Shown piece by piece: positions 35,523 to 44,142 of a stretch of 64,000 nt of DNA (position 1 is the first letter of the stretch; every line of letters begins with the position of its first letter). The translations under genes were made by a program, and so were the position numbers. Source of the stretch: Fen-455 sp050012675 (GTDB lineage: Bacteria > Actinomycetota > Acidimicrobiia > Acidimicrobiales > Bog-793); NCBI GenBank assembly GCA_050012675.1, contig JBEKGS010000006.1, forward strand, positions 124,001 to 188,000, written 5' to 3'. The notes beneath the pieces are model-generated. The model worked only from the letters and a program-made list of their open reading frames with translations, searched no databases and had not been told where the DNA came from.

Positions 35523-35597
35523 GGTTGAAGCCTACGACCTCTTATCATCGGGGTGGACGAGGCTGATGAGTGACGCGCAAAGCGAGGAGGTCGCTCG

Positions 35598-36017
35598 GTG
35601 CACGATGACGAGGCAGGACCGGCGACCCACGGTGTGTCCACTGCGCGCCCGGCCCCCGTGTCGGTCAACGTCGGTATCGCGACTGGGCTCCATGGCGAGC
35701 CGATCGACGACTCCGAGCGCGATCTACGCAGGCAAGCCCTAGACGAGCTCCTTGATCTCATGCGGCCCGCCGTCCAGGCCGACGGGGGCGACCTTGCCCT
35801 TGTCGCTGTCGACTACGACACCGGCGTGGTCGAGGTTCAGCTCCAGGGCGCCTGCGGGTCGTGCGCGATATCGGCGGTAACGCTGCAAGGTGGCGTCGAG
35901 CGCCTTCTGAAGGAGCGTTTGCCCTGGGTCACCGAGGTCACCGGGGGCGTGGACGAATCGGTGGACCCCTTCGAGAGTGCGGCTTTGGGGCGCGGAGGCT
36001 ACGTGCCGCGCTGGTGA
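35598..36017 (+). CDS. NifU C-terminal-domain (Nfu-type) Fe-S scaffold/carrier
   Basis: A 139-residue protein. Residues from about 45 form the NifU-C/Nfu domain: LDLMRPAVQADGGDLALVAVDY, then the CxxC cluster ligand GACGSCAIS, and TLQGGVERLLKERLPWV. Nfu-type proteins bind a shared [4Fe-4S] cluster between two monomers and deliver it to target enzymes. The 40-residue N-terminal extension has no recognisable domain. GTG at 35598 has GAGGAGG upstream. Recipients are not defined by context. Confidence 0.9.
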   Translation: MHDDEAGPATHGVSTARPAPVSVNVGIATGLHGEPIDDSERDLRRQALDELLDLMRPAVQADGGDLALVAVDYDTGVVEVQLQGACGSCAISAVTLQGGVERLLKERLPWVTEVTGGVDESVDPFESAALGRGGYVPRW

Positions 36018-36022
36018 TTGGC

Positions 36023-37072
36023 TCAGCCGGCGGCGCGCTCGTCGATTGGACGACGACGCCGCCAAGGGTGCGCGAGCGACGGGACCTGCCATCCGGCGTC
36101 GGCAGGGTTCACGGTGACTCCCGGTGGGACTATCTCGTCGAGGCGGTCGAGCGTGGCGTCGTCCAGGACGATCTCGCTACCTGAGAGCAGGTCCTCCAGC
36201 TGGTCCATGGTCCTCGGCCCGATGATGGCGGCAGTCACGGCGGGGTGAGACACGACAAAGGCAAGGGCGAGGTGCCTCAAGGCCATGCCGGCGTCTGTCG
36301 CGACGGCCTCGAGCTGGTCGACGAGGTCGAGCTTGCGCTGGTTGGCAGGCAGGGCCGGGTCGAAACGCAGTGGAAGACGCGCGGCCCGGCCGGCGGTCAT
36401 GTCGATGTCCTTGCCGTGACGGTACTTCCCCGACAGCCATCCACCGGCAAGCGGGCTCCAGGCGATGACTCCCATGCCGTACCTCTCGCAGGTCGGGAGC
36501 ACCGCTGATTCGATCCCTCGGGCGAAAAGCGAGTACGGCGGCTGCTCGCACCGGAAGCGCTCCAAGCCGCGCCGCTCAGCTGCCCAGTGTGACTCGACGA
36601 TCATCTCGGCCGGGAAGGTCGAGCAGCCGATCGCCCGGACCTTGCCCTCCCGGATCAGGTCGGTGAGCACCGACAAGGTCTCCTCGATGTCGGTTGTCGG
36701 ATCCGGGCGGTGGATCTGGTACAGGTCGATCCAGTCCGTGCCGAGGCGGCGCAGGCTCTGCTCGATCTCGTAGCGGATCCAGCGACGCGAGTTGCCGGAG
36801 TTGTTCTTGCCCGGCCCCATGTCGAAGTTCACCTTCGTGGCGAGCACGACGTCGTCGCGTCGGCCCTTCAGAGCCTTTCCGACTATCTCCTCCGACTCCC
36901 CGTGCGAGTAGACGTCCGCCGTGTCGATGAAATTGATCCCTGCTTCCAAGGCCGCATGCACGATGCGCACCCCGTCTTCGTGGTCCTTGTTGCCCCATTC
37001 GCCGAGCATCATGGCCCCGAGGCAGTAGGCACTGACCTGGATACCGGTTCCTCCGAGAGTTCGATAGCGCAT
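36023..37072 (-). CDS. Aldo/keto reductase
   Basis: A 349-residue aldo/keto reductase of the YajO/IolS-like kind. MRYRTLGGTGIQVSAYCLGAMMLGEWGN opens the barrel, FIDTADVYSHGESEEIVG gives Asp/Tyr, VLATKVN the Lys and YQIHRPDP the His. ATG at 37072 is preferred to GTG at 37081 because AAGGTGG is well spaced from it. The gene converges on the nifU-like gene with 5 bp between the stops. It lies next to the ROK/Dpp-type catabolic island and may belong to it, since related enzymes act on inositols and sugar derivatives. Confidence 0.87.
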   Translation of the reverse strand: MRYRTLGGTGIQVSAYCLGAMMLGEWGNKDHEDGVRIVHAALEAGINFIDTADVYSHGESEEIVGKALKGRRDDVVLATKVNFDMGPGKNNSGNSRRWIRYEIEQSLRRLGTDWIDLYQIHRPDPTTDIEETLSVLTDLIREGKVRAIGCSTFPAEMIVESHWAAERRGLERFRCEQPPYSLFARGIESAVLPTCERYGMGVIAWSPLAGGWLSGKYRHGKDIDMTAGRAARLPLRFDPALPANQRKLDLVDQLEAVATDAGMALRHLALAFVVSHPAVTAAIIGPRTMDQLEDLLSGSEIVLDDATLDRLDEIVPPGVTVNPADAGWQVPSLAHPWRRRRPIDERAAG

Positions 37073-37242
37073 ATCGGCCACCTTAGGGCCCGGGGTGGCG
37101 CTTCCGTCCGACTCTGCCGGCCCTTGTCGGCGGAGTCGAGCTCAGCCGGGGGCTTGACCGGCCACGTCTGTCAGCCGAGCCGCACCGCCAGCTCCGCAAC
37201 CCCACAATTCCAGCGCTGTCTCTCGTTACGGCGCGGCTTGTC

Positions 37243-37272
37243 TTGACACCTCCGGCACGACCCACCTAGATT
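37243..37272 (+). promoter_or_regulatory. Sigma-70-type promoter of the ROK regulator gene
   Basis: TTGACA (37243-37248) and TAGATT (37267-37272) are spaced by 18 bp, 40 bp before the TTG start of the ROK gene. This is the best consensus promoter seen in the window. The predicted transcription start falls near 37279, inside the palindromic leader described separately. Confidence 0.65.
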
Positions 37273-37275
37273 AAC

Positions 37276-37309
37276 TTTCACTCTGCAATAGATTGCGGCG
37301 AGAGGGAAA
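37276..37309 (+). promoter_or_regulatory. Nested palindrome over the ROK promoter start and Shine-Dalgarno
   Basis: GCAAT-AG-ATTGC (37285-37296) is a perfect palindrome just after the predicted start point. Outside it, TTTCACTCT (37276-37284) matches AGAGGGAAA (37301-37309) with one mismatch; the latter contains the Shine-Dalgarno of the TTG at 37313. As DNA it could be a ROK operator. As RNA a hairpin would hide the ribosome binding site. Either supports autoregulation. Confidence 0.5.
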
Positions 37310-37312
37310 TAC

Positions 37313-38497
37313 TTGACCTCTACACGTCAGGCGAGTCGGTCCGAAGTCCTCTGGGCTCTGTTGGAGCAAGGCATCTCCACGAGGGAGCAGCTGGCGACGG
37401 CTACCAAGCTGAGTGCGGCCACGGTCTCTAGGGTGGTCGACGAGCTCATGAAGGAGGGACTCGTCCGCGACGCCGCCTCCATTCCCACCGGTCGGCCGGG
37501 GCGCCGGATCACTCCGGTGGAGTTCGTGGCGCACGTCGGCAGTGTGGTGGGGGTAGATCTGGGTGGAACCAACTGCCGGGTCATAGCTGTTGACCTGCTC
37601 GGCAAGGTGCTCCACCGAGTCCGCACGGCGGTTCCCGAGGGGCTCTCGACTCGGAAACTCGCAGGCTGGCTCGCCGACCAGGTCCGCTCAGTGGCCAACG
37701 GTGCATCGCTCTACTCGGTAACGGTCGGTCTTCCCGGTATCGTGCACCCGGCCACGAGCGAGGTGCGGACGGCGACGAACCTGCCCCAGGTCGAGGGTCT
37801 CGGGTTCGTGAAAGCACTGCGCAGGCAGTTGGAGGTGCCGGTCGGCTTCGACAACGACTCCAATCTTGCCCTCCTTGGAGAGATGCGCCTCGGAGCCGCC
37901 CAGCACCACAAGAGCGCGGTGATGTTCACGATCGGTACCGGACTTGGGGCAGGCGTCGTGCTCGACGGCCGGCTCCTGCGGGGAAGGACCGGCCTCATCG
38001 GGGAGTTCGGCGTCTATCTGCCGGTGGGCTTCGACGGCCTGACCCTGGAAGATGTCCTGTCGGCGTCGGGGCTTGTCAAGGAAGCAGCACGTGCAGGTGT
38101 CCCGGTCGATTCGGCCAGGGAGATCCTCTCCGGACAACCGTCGAAGGCGCTCATGGGTGTGCGGAACCGCTTCGAACAGGCGCTGTTCTTCGCGCTCGTA
38201 GGTATGACGACTGCTTACGAGCCGGAGGTGATCGTGCTCGGAGGCGGCGTCGCAGAGTCCCTCGGTGAGATCCTCCCCGGGATCGAGCAGCGTCTCAGGG
38301 CGTTGATCCCGGAGTGCCCGGCTCTGGCGATCTCCAAGCTCGGGGACCCGGCCGGCGCGGTCGGGGCTCTCATCGTCGGCCTGCAGGACGCCTATGTGCA
38401 GATGGGAGTCAACCCCAGTGAGCTCGACGTCAGCGTGGGGCCCCGCCTCGTCGAACTTCTGCAGTCATCCGAACCCGGAACCGAGCACGTTGCATGA
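37313..38497 (+). CDS. ROK-family transcriptional regulator
   Basis: A 394-residue NagC/XylR-type regulator. An N-terminal MarR-like winged helix (about 8-60: STREQLATATKLSAATVSRVVDEL) is followed by a sugar-kinase-like ROK domain with VGVDLGGTNCRV and IGTGLGAGVVLDG. The zinc-binding CxCGxxGC motif usual in ROK repressors is absent; the corresponding GLIGEFGVYLPVGFDGLTLED has no cysteine. It may bind its effector without structural zinc. The TTG start at 37313 follows AGAGGG. Placed upstream of the Tat-exported binding protein and DppBCDF-type genes, it is most likely their local repressor, responding to a sugar or sugar phosphate. Confidence 0.88.
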   Translation: MTSTRQASRSEVLWALLEQGISTREQLATATKLSAATVSRVVDELMKEGLVRDAASIPTGRPGRRITPVEFVAHVGSVVGVDLGGTNCRVIAVDLLGKVLHRVRTAVPEGLSTRKLAGWLADQVRSVANGASLYSVTVGLPGIVHPATSEVRTATNLPQVEGLGFVKALRRQLEVPVGFDNDSNLALLGEMRLGAAQHHKSAVMFTIGTGLGAGVVLDGRLLRGRTGLIGEFGVYLPVGFDGLTLEDVLSASGLVKEAARAGVPVDSAREILSGQPSKALMGVRNRFEQALFFALVGMTTAYEPEVIVLGGGVAESLGEILPGIEQRLRALIPECPALAISKLGDPAGAVGALIVGLQDAYVQMGVNPSELDVSVGPRLVELLQSSEPGTEHVA

Positions 38498-38657
38498 ACT
38501 CGGCTGGTAAATGCTTCGGCGGGGGGCCGCTCCTCTCCGCCGAGAAAAGGCTCCCGAGCGGAAGAGGAACCCTGGAGGTCGGCTGGGCGCTCGCGTGCGG
38601 GCTCAGCCGCACATCCGTTATTCACGATCTCCAAGCCACCCAACTAAGGAGAACAAA

Positions 38658-40295
38658 ATGACGCAGGACAAGAAGCTGCCTGTAAAGGTCACACCCACAG
38701 ACGAAGAGCACGGAATAATCGATCGCCCGACCTCGCGGCGTACTTTCATGAAGGGAGCTTTCACCGGGGCTGGTGCCCTCGCATTAGGCGCCTACACCAA
38801 GGGCGGTCTCGCTGCGGTTCCGAAGCGAACTGCTCCGAGGAGGCTCTCAAATGCCATGTCCTCGGCTGCCTCGACAAAGCGGTCAGGGACGCTGACTGCC
38901 GCGATGAACACCGCGCCGACGGCTCTTGACCCTGCCATCGCGAACGAACTGACCGACTACGTTTCCCTCCGCCAGGTTTATGACGGACTCGTGCAGTTCA
39001 CACAGGACTACTCAGGCATCGAGCCGGCCCTGGCCGTTTCTTGGTCCGCCAATGCCGCCAACACCGAGTGGACCTTCAACCTGAGGCCCAATGTGAAGTT
39101 CCACGACGGTACTCCTTTCAACTCGTCAGCGGTCCGACAGAGCATCCTGCACTATGTGGCCAACGGGGACGAGGCCTACTACGGAAGCCTGAAGACGATC
39201 GACGACTCCGATCCTCTCGTGGTCAAGATCACCCTCTCCGAGCCTGCTCCTGACCTGGCAATAAACCAGACCTGGTGCAAGATCATCTCGCCGAAGCTGC
39301 TGGCGCAGAAGAACGCCGCTTCGAACAAGGCCGTCGGCACTGGCGCCTACCAATGGGTGTCCTGGGTTCCGGAGCACTCGATCACCCTTGCCGCGAATCC
39401 CAACTACTGGGGTCCTCCAGCGCCCTACCTGGACGGCATCGAGCTGACAGTGGTGGGCAACGAGACCGCGAGAGTCGATGCCCTCGTGTCTGGGAGCCTC
39501 GACCTCATCGAGCAGGTCGACCCTCACGACCTTGGCCTGTTGGTCTCTGACTCGAAGGTGCGGCTCAGCTCCTCCACGAACTGGGAGGAGATCTGCCTGC
39601 TCAACATCTGCACCGAGTCACCGACAAGCGACGTCCGAGTCCGTCAGGCGATCGCTTACGGTATCGACAGGAACGCTCTTGTGCGAGACGTCCTGCTTGG
39701 GCAGGCCTCCTCCGCGACCTCACCGATCCCGCCTGGCTGCTACGGCTACCAGACTCCCTCGGTGCATTACGACTACAACCCGAGCAAGGCCCGCCAACTC
39801 TTGAAGGAGGCGGGTTACCCGAAGGGCATCTCGTTGGATATGGCCGGGTCGACCGACCTTGCGACCGAGGAGCTGATCGGTGAGGCGATGGTCGCGCAGC
39901 TGGCGGAGGCGGGTATCACGGTCAACTTCATCGTGGAGGACATCGGTGTGCTCGTGTCCGACGTGCTGTCGGCCCACCCCAAGCGCCAGACCTACATCAT
40001 CCACTATGGCTGGGTAGGCGGCGGCCCCTGGCACTTCGACGTTGAAGACATATTCGCGCACGCCAAGTACACAACGCCTGCACTGATGAACCTCATCCAC
40101 AAGTGCAACACGACTCCTGACGGGCCGAAGCGGCTTGCGTACCTGTTGCAAGCGCAGGACCTCTTCATGCAGCAGTTGCCGCACTTCCCCTTGTACAACC
40201 CCATCAACACCGATGCTTTCAACAGCAATGTGCACGGTTACATAGTTGACAAGGACGGATGGCAGCCCGAGTTCACATATGTGTCCCTGGCGTAG
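38658..40295 (+). CDS. Tat-exported solute-binding protein of a peptide/oligosaccharide-type ABC transporter
   Basis: A 545-residue SBP_bac_5 family protein. ATG at 38658 follows AAGGAG and yields a 25-residue acidic-polar leader followed by SRRTFMKGAFTGAGALALGA, a canonical twin-arginine signal at 26-45. This means export in folded form. ALDPAIANELTDYVSLRQVYDGLVQF, NVKFHDGTPFNSSAVR and the RQAIAYGIDRNALVRDVL region are standard cluster C signatures. No lipobox cysteine is evident. Such proteins bind peptides, glycosides, opines or other solutes; the catabolic neighbours favour a carbohydrate-like ligand. It heads the dppBCDF-like operon. Confidence 0.92.
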   Translation: MTQDKKLPVKVTPTDEEHGIIDRPTSRRTFMKGAFTGAGALALGAYTKGGLAAVPKRTAPRRLSNAMSSAASTKRSGTLTAAMNTAPTALDPAIANELTDYVSLRQVYDGLVQFTQDYSGIEPALAVSWSANAANTEWTFNLRPNVKFHDGTPFNSSAVRQSILHYVANGDEAYYGSLKTIDDSDPLVVKITLSEPAPDLAINQTWCKIISPKLLAQKNAASNKAVGTGAYQWVSWVPEHSITLAANPNYWGPPAPYLDGIELTVVGNETARVDALVSGSLDLIEQVDPHDLGLLVSDSKVRLSSSTNWEEICLLNICTESPTSDVRVRQAIAYGIDRNALVRDVLLGQASSATSPIPPGCYGYQTPSVHYDYNPSKARQLLKEAGYPKGISLDMAGSTDLATEELIGEAMVAQLAEAGITVNFIVEDIGVLVSDVLSAHPKRQTYIIHYGWVGGGPWHFDVEDIFAHAKYTTPALMNLIHKCNTTPDGPKRLAYLLQAQDLFMQQLPHFPLYNPINTDAFNSNVHGYIVDKDGWQPEFTYVSLA

Positions 40296-40341
40296 GCAAG
40301 TGCACGAGAAGGCTTGAAGAAGGGCGACATGTGATGTCCAC

Positions 40342-40387
40342 GTCCTACAGTGGCCGACGAGCCACATTTTCTCGGCCGCTGTAGGAC
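40342..40387 (+). promoter_or_regulatory. Strong hairpin between binding-protein and permease genes
   Basis: Arms 40342-40357 and 40372-40387 pair over 16 bp with one T-to-C (G-U in RNA) difference, with a 14-nt loop. The hairpin ends 8 bp before the permease ATG. Hairpins here typically stabilise the abundant binding-protein mRNA or attenuate transcription of the permease genes. Confidence 0.55.
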
Positions 40388-40395
40388 GGTCGCGC

Positions 40396-41400
40396 ATGTC
40401 TGAAACGGAGCTGGCAAGCCCACGGGAGGAGATCCCGAAGCTAGGGAGCTCGCGGCGCGCGGGAGTACTTCGGTATCTGGCGGGACGAGTCGGCCAGGGG
40501 CTGCTCGTGCTCTTCGGCGCTGTGACGGTGAGCTTTCTCATCATTCACATGACGGGCAACCCCGCTACCGTGCTGGAGGGAACTTCGCTGCCTCCAGCGG
40601 CGGTACATATCCTTTCTATCAAACTTGGTTATAACCGTTCTCTCTTATACCAATACGGTTTGTACATGTGGCATGTTGTTCAGGGGAACTTCGGTTACTC
40701 CGTGACGAGTGATATTTCCGCAACGCACCTCGTGCTCGGAGCGCTGCCCTACACATTGCTTCTTGTTGCCATCAGCCTGAGTTGCGCGATGGTCATCTCC
40801 ACTGTCATCGCTATATCGAGCGTGCTGGCGACCGGCGCCCTCGGCGACCGGCTGTGGCGGCCGATCCTGGCCGGCTTGCAGGGGATCCCCGACTTCTGGA
40901 TCTCTTTGATCCTGATCTTCATTCTCTCGGTCAAGTTCCACCTGCTGGGCAGTATGGGGTTCAACGGGCCATCGTCGCTGATCATGCCGTGTACCGCGCT
41001 CACGCTTCCGATTCTCGCTTCGTTCACGCGGCTGCTCAGGGGCAGTCTTTTGGACTTCATGAATTCGGACGTCGTCTTGTCCCTGCGGGCCCGTGGCATG
41101 ACGCGGCGCGAGATCGTGCTTCATCACGGGGTGCGCAACGCCATGACGACGTTCGTGCAGTATGTGGCCCTGCAGACAGGATGGCTCATTGGCGGGACGC
41201 TGATCGTCGAGAACATCTTCGCTTGGCCCGGCATCGGCTCGTTGCTGTACACCTCGGTCGAGACGCGTGACCTGCCGGTGGTCCAGGGCGTCGTGGTCAT
41301 CATCTCTGTGGCGTTCGTCGCCTTGAACCTCCTCGCGGACTTCGTGGTGCTCTGGCTGGATCCACGTATTGGTCGGAGTGTTCTCGGAGGCAATCTGTGA
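40396..41400 (+). CDS. ABC transporter permease, DppB type
   Basis: A 334-residue membrane protein with about six TMs. The N-terminal GRVGQGLLVLFGAVTVSFLIIHMTGNPA segment and the ALTLPILASFTRLLRGSLLDFMNSDVVLSLRARGMTRREIVLHHGVRNAM loop (EAA-like, MTRREIVLHHGVRNA) are typical of DppB/OppB. The C-terminal IVENIFAWPGIGSLLYTSV is the conserved last loop. It pairs with the following DppC-type subunit; the two genes overlap by 4 bp (GTGA). Confidence 0.93.
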   Translation: MSETELASPREEIPKLGSSRRAGVLRYLAGRVGQGLLVLFGAVTVSFLIIHMTGNPATVLEGTSLPPAAVHILSIKLGYNRSLLYQYGLYMWHVVQGNFGYSVTSDISATHLVLGALPYTLLLVAISLSCAMVISTVIAISSVLATGALGDRLWRPILAGLQGIPDFWISLILIFILSVKFHLLGSMGFNGPSSLIMPCTALTLPILASFTRLLRGSLLDFMNSDVVLSLRARGMTRREIVLHHGVRNAMTTFVQYVALQTGWLIGGTLIVENIFAWPGIGSLLYTSVETRDLPVVQGVVVIISVAFVALNLLADFVVLWLDPRIGRSVLGGNL

Positions 41401-42287
41401 GCACCGTCGACGTATTCGGGATTCGGGGAGCTTCCCTGGACCCAAATGAGCGCGTGGAAAGCCGCTGGCGAAACCGCAGCGGTTCGCTCTCGGTGGGGCT
41501 CGGGCTCTTGGGTGCCTTGGTGGTGTTCAGTTTCGTCGCCACGATCGTGGGTGGCAGCCCTGCGCACCAGGACCTGAACGCGGCACTGGTGGGCCCGGGC
41601 ACGGGAGGTCACCTGCTCGGGACAGATCCCCTCGGGAGGGACGTGCTGGCCTGGATAGGGGGCGGGATCCGGACCTCGCTCGAGGTTGCCCTGGGCGTGG
41701 TCGCCCTGTCTGTCGCGACCGGCTGGACAGTCGGTGTCGCGAGCGGGCTTCTCGGAGGCTGGGTCGACATCGTTCTCATGCGCATCGCCGACATCCAGCT
41801 CTCGATCCCGCCACTGCCGGTCTTCATTGCTGTGTCGGTCGTCATCTCGAACAACATGACCAGCCTCATCATCCTGATCGCGGTTTTCGGCTGGGTGCCG
41901 TACGCGCGCCTGTGCCGGTCCCGGGTCCTTACCGAGCGGGAACGTGGCTATGTGTCGGCGGCCAGGCTCGCCGGTCGAACGAGGACCGCCATCGCCTTTG
42001 TCCACGTGCTCCCGGGACTGACCACCGAGATAAGCGTGCTGGCGTCGCTTCAAGCCGGCATCTGCCTGCTGTGGGAAGCGGCACTGAGCTTCCTCGGGCT
42101 CGGGCTCCAGCCCCCTTACGTCAGTCTCGGCTTTCTCATGTCCGAGGGCAGAGAGGTGCTTTATCAGGCGTGGTGGGTGGCCGTATTCCCTGGAGCCGCC
42201 TTGGCCCTTCTCGTCATCGGGTTCAACCTGACCGGCGATGGGATCCGTGACCTGTTCAAGCACGACACCTCGGTGGGCAACCTGTGA
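41397..42287 (+). CDS. ABC transporter permease, DppC type
   Basis: A 296-residue membrane protein with about six TMs. The GGHLLGTDPLGRDVLAWIGGGIRTSL stretch after TM1, LIILIAVFGWVPYARLCRSRVL and the EAA loop VSAARLAGRTRTAIAFVHVLPG define the DppC/OppC family. GTG at 41397 overlaps the upstream stop. The gene end overlaps the next GTG (42284), so the operon is tightly coupled. Confidence 0.93.
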   Translation: MSTVDVFGIRGASLDPNERVESRWRNRSGSLSVGLGLLGALVVFSFVATIVGGSPAHQDLNAALVGPGTGGHLLGTDPLGRDVLAWIGGGIRTSLEVALGVVALSVATGWTVGVASGLLGGWVDIVLMRIADIQLSIPPLPVFIAVSVVISNNMTSLIILIAVFGWVPYARLCRSRVLTERERGYVSAARLAGRTRTAIAFVHVLPGLTTEISVLASLQAGICLLWEAALSFLGLGLQPPYVSLGFLMSEGREVLYQAWWVAVFPGAALALLVIGFNLTGDGIRDLFKHDTSVGNL

Positions 42288-43270
42288 GCCGGGGGTTGAA
42301 GGTCTCGGACCTGACCATCCGGCGCAAGGGTCGCAGCGGCGAAGCGGCCATCGGCCCGCTCTCGTTCCAGGCCGAAGGGGGCACGGCTGTAGGCATCGTC
42401 GGTGAGTCGGGATCGGGCAAGACCATGAGCCTGAGGGCGATCATGGGCCTGCTGCCGCCAGGGTTTGTCATGGGAGGGGACGTACAGCTCGCCGATGATG
42501 CACAACCACTGAGCGGTGACGAGGCACTCCGCGCCGAACTGGGTCGTCGGTTCGGTGTCATCCTGCAGGATCCCTTCAGTGCTTTCGACCCTTTGAAGTC
42601 CGTGGGTTCTCAAATCGCCGAAGGCGTTGTGCGCCGCGGCATCCTCCCAAGGGGCAAGGCACTGGAGCGCGCCGGCACGCTTCTGGCCCAGATGGGCTTT
42701 CCCTACGTCGAGGGCACCCTTGGGCTGTTCCGACATCAATTGAGCGGCGGCATGGCACAACGCATCGCGATCGCGATGGCGGTGATGCCGAACCCCACAG
42801 TTCTGCTGGCCGATGAGCCCACTTCGGCGCTCGACGCCAGCTTGAGAATCGAAGTACTGGAGCTGCTCCGAAACTACATCCAGACAAACGCCGCAGTACT
42901 CGTCATGGTCAGCCACGATCTCGGCCTGATCGCTGACTTCTGCGAACAGCTGATCGTCATGTACGGGGGACAGGTCGTCGAGCGTGGGCCGGCCCGGATG
43001 TTGCTCGGCAATCCTCAGCACCCCTACACCCAGGCGTTGGTCGGCTGCGCGCCGCACATCGGAACCGAGGGCAGGCGTCGCTTGCTCAGCATCCAGGGAA
43101 GTGCTGCCTCGCCGTTCGATCACAGCGTGGGCTGTCGATTCGCGCCCCGCTGTCCGCTCGCGCTTGACCTGTGCAGGAGCGTGGAACCCGAACTGGCCGA
43201 AGTGGACCACGTGAGCGTGGCATGCCATGTCGTGCAGATGCGGACTGAGGCATTGGAGCCCCATGTCTGA
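42284..43270 (+). CDS. ABC transporter ATPase, DppD/OppD type
   Basis: A 328-residue ATPase. Walker A GESGSGKT is at 40-47, the signature LSGGMAQRIAIAMAV at about 149, Walker B is VLLADEPTSALD, and the switch His is in MVSHDLG. The C-terminal oligopeptide/dipeptide domain has CRFAPRCPLALDLC, the cysteine-containing motif of DppD/OppD. GTG at 42284 overlaps the permease by 4 bp; its stop overlaps the DppF-type ATG by 8 bp. Confidence 0.93.
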   Translation: MSRGLKVSDLTIRRKGRSGEAAIGPLSFQAEGGTAVGIVGESGSGKTMSLRAIMGLLPPGFVMGGDVQLADDAQPLSGDEALRAELGRRFGVILQDPFSAFDPLKSVGSQIAEGVVRRGILPRGKALERAGTLLAQMGFPYVEGTLGLFRHQLSGGMAQRIAIAMAVMPNPTVLLADEPTSALDASLRIEVLELLRNYIQTNAAVLVMVSHDLGLIADFCEQLIVMYGGQVVERGPARMLLGNPQHPYTQALVGCAPHIGTEGRRRLLSIQGSAASPFDHSVGCRFAPRCPLALDLCRSVEPELAEVDHVSVACHVVQMRTEALEPHV

Positions 43271-44072
43271 GTCCCGGCCGGAAATGGTCGTCGTGGCGGA
43301 GAATCTGACACGCCACTATCGCGTCGGCAATCAACTCGTCCGTGCCCTCGAGGACGTCAGCTTCGAAGTGCGGCGCGGCACGACCTTGGCCGTGATCGGC
43401 GAAAGTGGTTCCGGCAAGTCAACCTTGACCCGCCTCATCACGGGGTTGGAAAGACCGACGAGTGGTCGCATCCTGGTCAACGGTGTGCCACCGATGCTCA
43501 AGCCCGGGCGGCCCGCCAGCGCGCAGCTCGTGTTCCAGGATCCGGCGGGTTCGGTCAATCCCTACCGCAAGATATGGAAGAGCGTCTCGGAACCCCTTCA
43601 TCACTTGAATCGTGCCAGTCGCAAGCAGGCCGCGAAGGAGATCCTCGCCCGTGTCGGGATCGGAGAAGACCGCCTGTCGGTCCGGCCGGGAAGGTTGAGC
43701 GGCGGGCAGCTTCAGCGTGTGGCCATCGCCCGCGCACTAGTGACCAAGTCCAGCGTCATCGTGTGTGACGAACCGACGTCCGCGCTTGACGTCTCGGTCC
43801 AGGCACAGATCCTGAATCTGCTGCAGGAACTGCAAGAGGAGCTCGGTTTCAGCTGCGTCTTCGTGACCCATGACCTGGCGGTGGCACAGGTCGTGGCGGA
43901 TCAGGTGATGGTTCTCCGCGATGGACGGGTGTGCGAGCTGGGCGATGCACCGAGCTTTTTCGCGGGACCCCGCAACTCCTACAGCATGGCCCTGCTCGAC
44001 GCCACCTCGGGCAAGCACGGCCTGGCCGGCCTCGAGAGCTTCGCCACGCGACGGGGAGACAAACCTGCATGA
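43263..44072 (+). CDS. ABC transporter ATPase, DppF type (short)
   Basis: A 269-residue ATPase. Walker A GESGSGKST is at 46-54, the signature LSGGQLQRVAIARAL near 155, Walker B VIVCDEPTSALD, and FVTHDLAV the switch region. It lacks most of the C-terminal oligopeptide domain and its cysteine cluster, so it is shorter than typical DppF. ATG at 43263 is internal to the open frame that starts at 43227 and fits the family start. Confidence 0.92.
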   Translation: MSESRPEMVVVAENLTRHYRVGNQLVRALEDVSFEVRRGTTLAVIGESGSGKSTLTRLITGLERPTSGRILVNGVPPMLKPGRPASAQLVFQDPAGSVNPYRKIWKSVSEPLHHLNRASRKQAAKEILARVGIGEDRLSVRPGRLSGGQLQRVAIARALVTKSSVIVCDEPTSALDVSVQAQILNLLQELQEELGFSCVFVTHDLAVAQVVADQVMVLRDGRVCELGDAPSFFAGPRNSYSMALLDATSGKHGLAGLESFATRRGDKPA

Positions 44073-44142
44073 CCACGTCTTGGTCTCCGCGACCAGCCGC
44101 GAACCGGGTTACCGCGGCAAGTCCGGGATTTGAGGACTCTCA

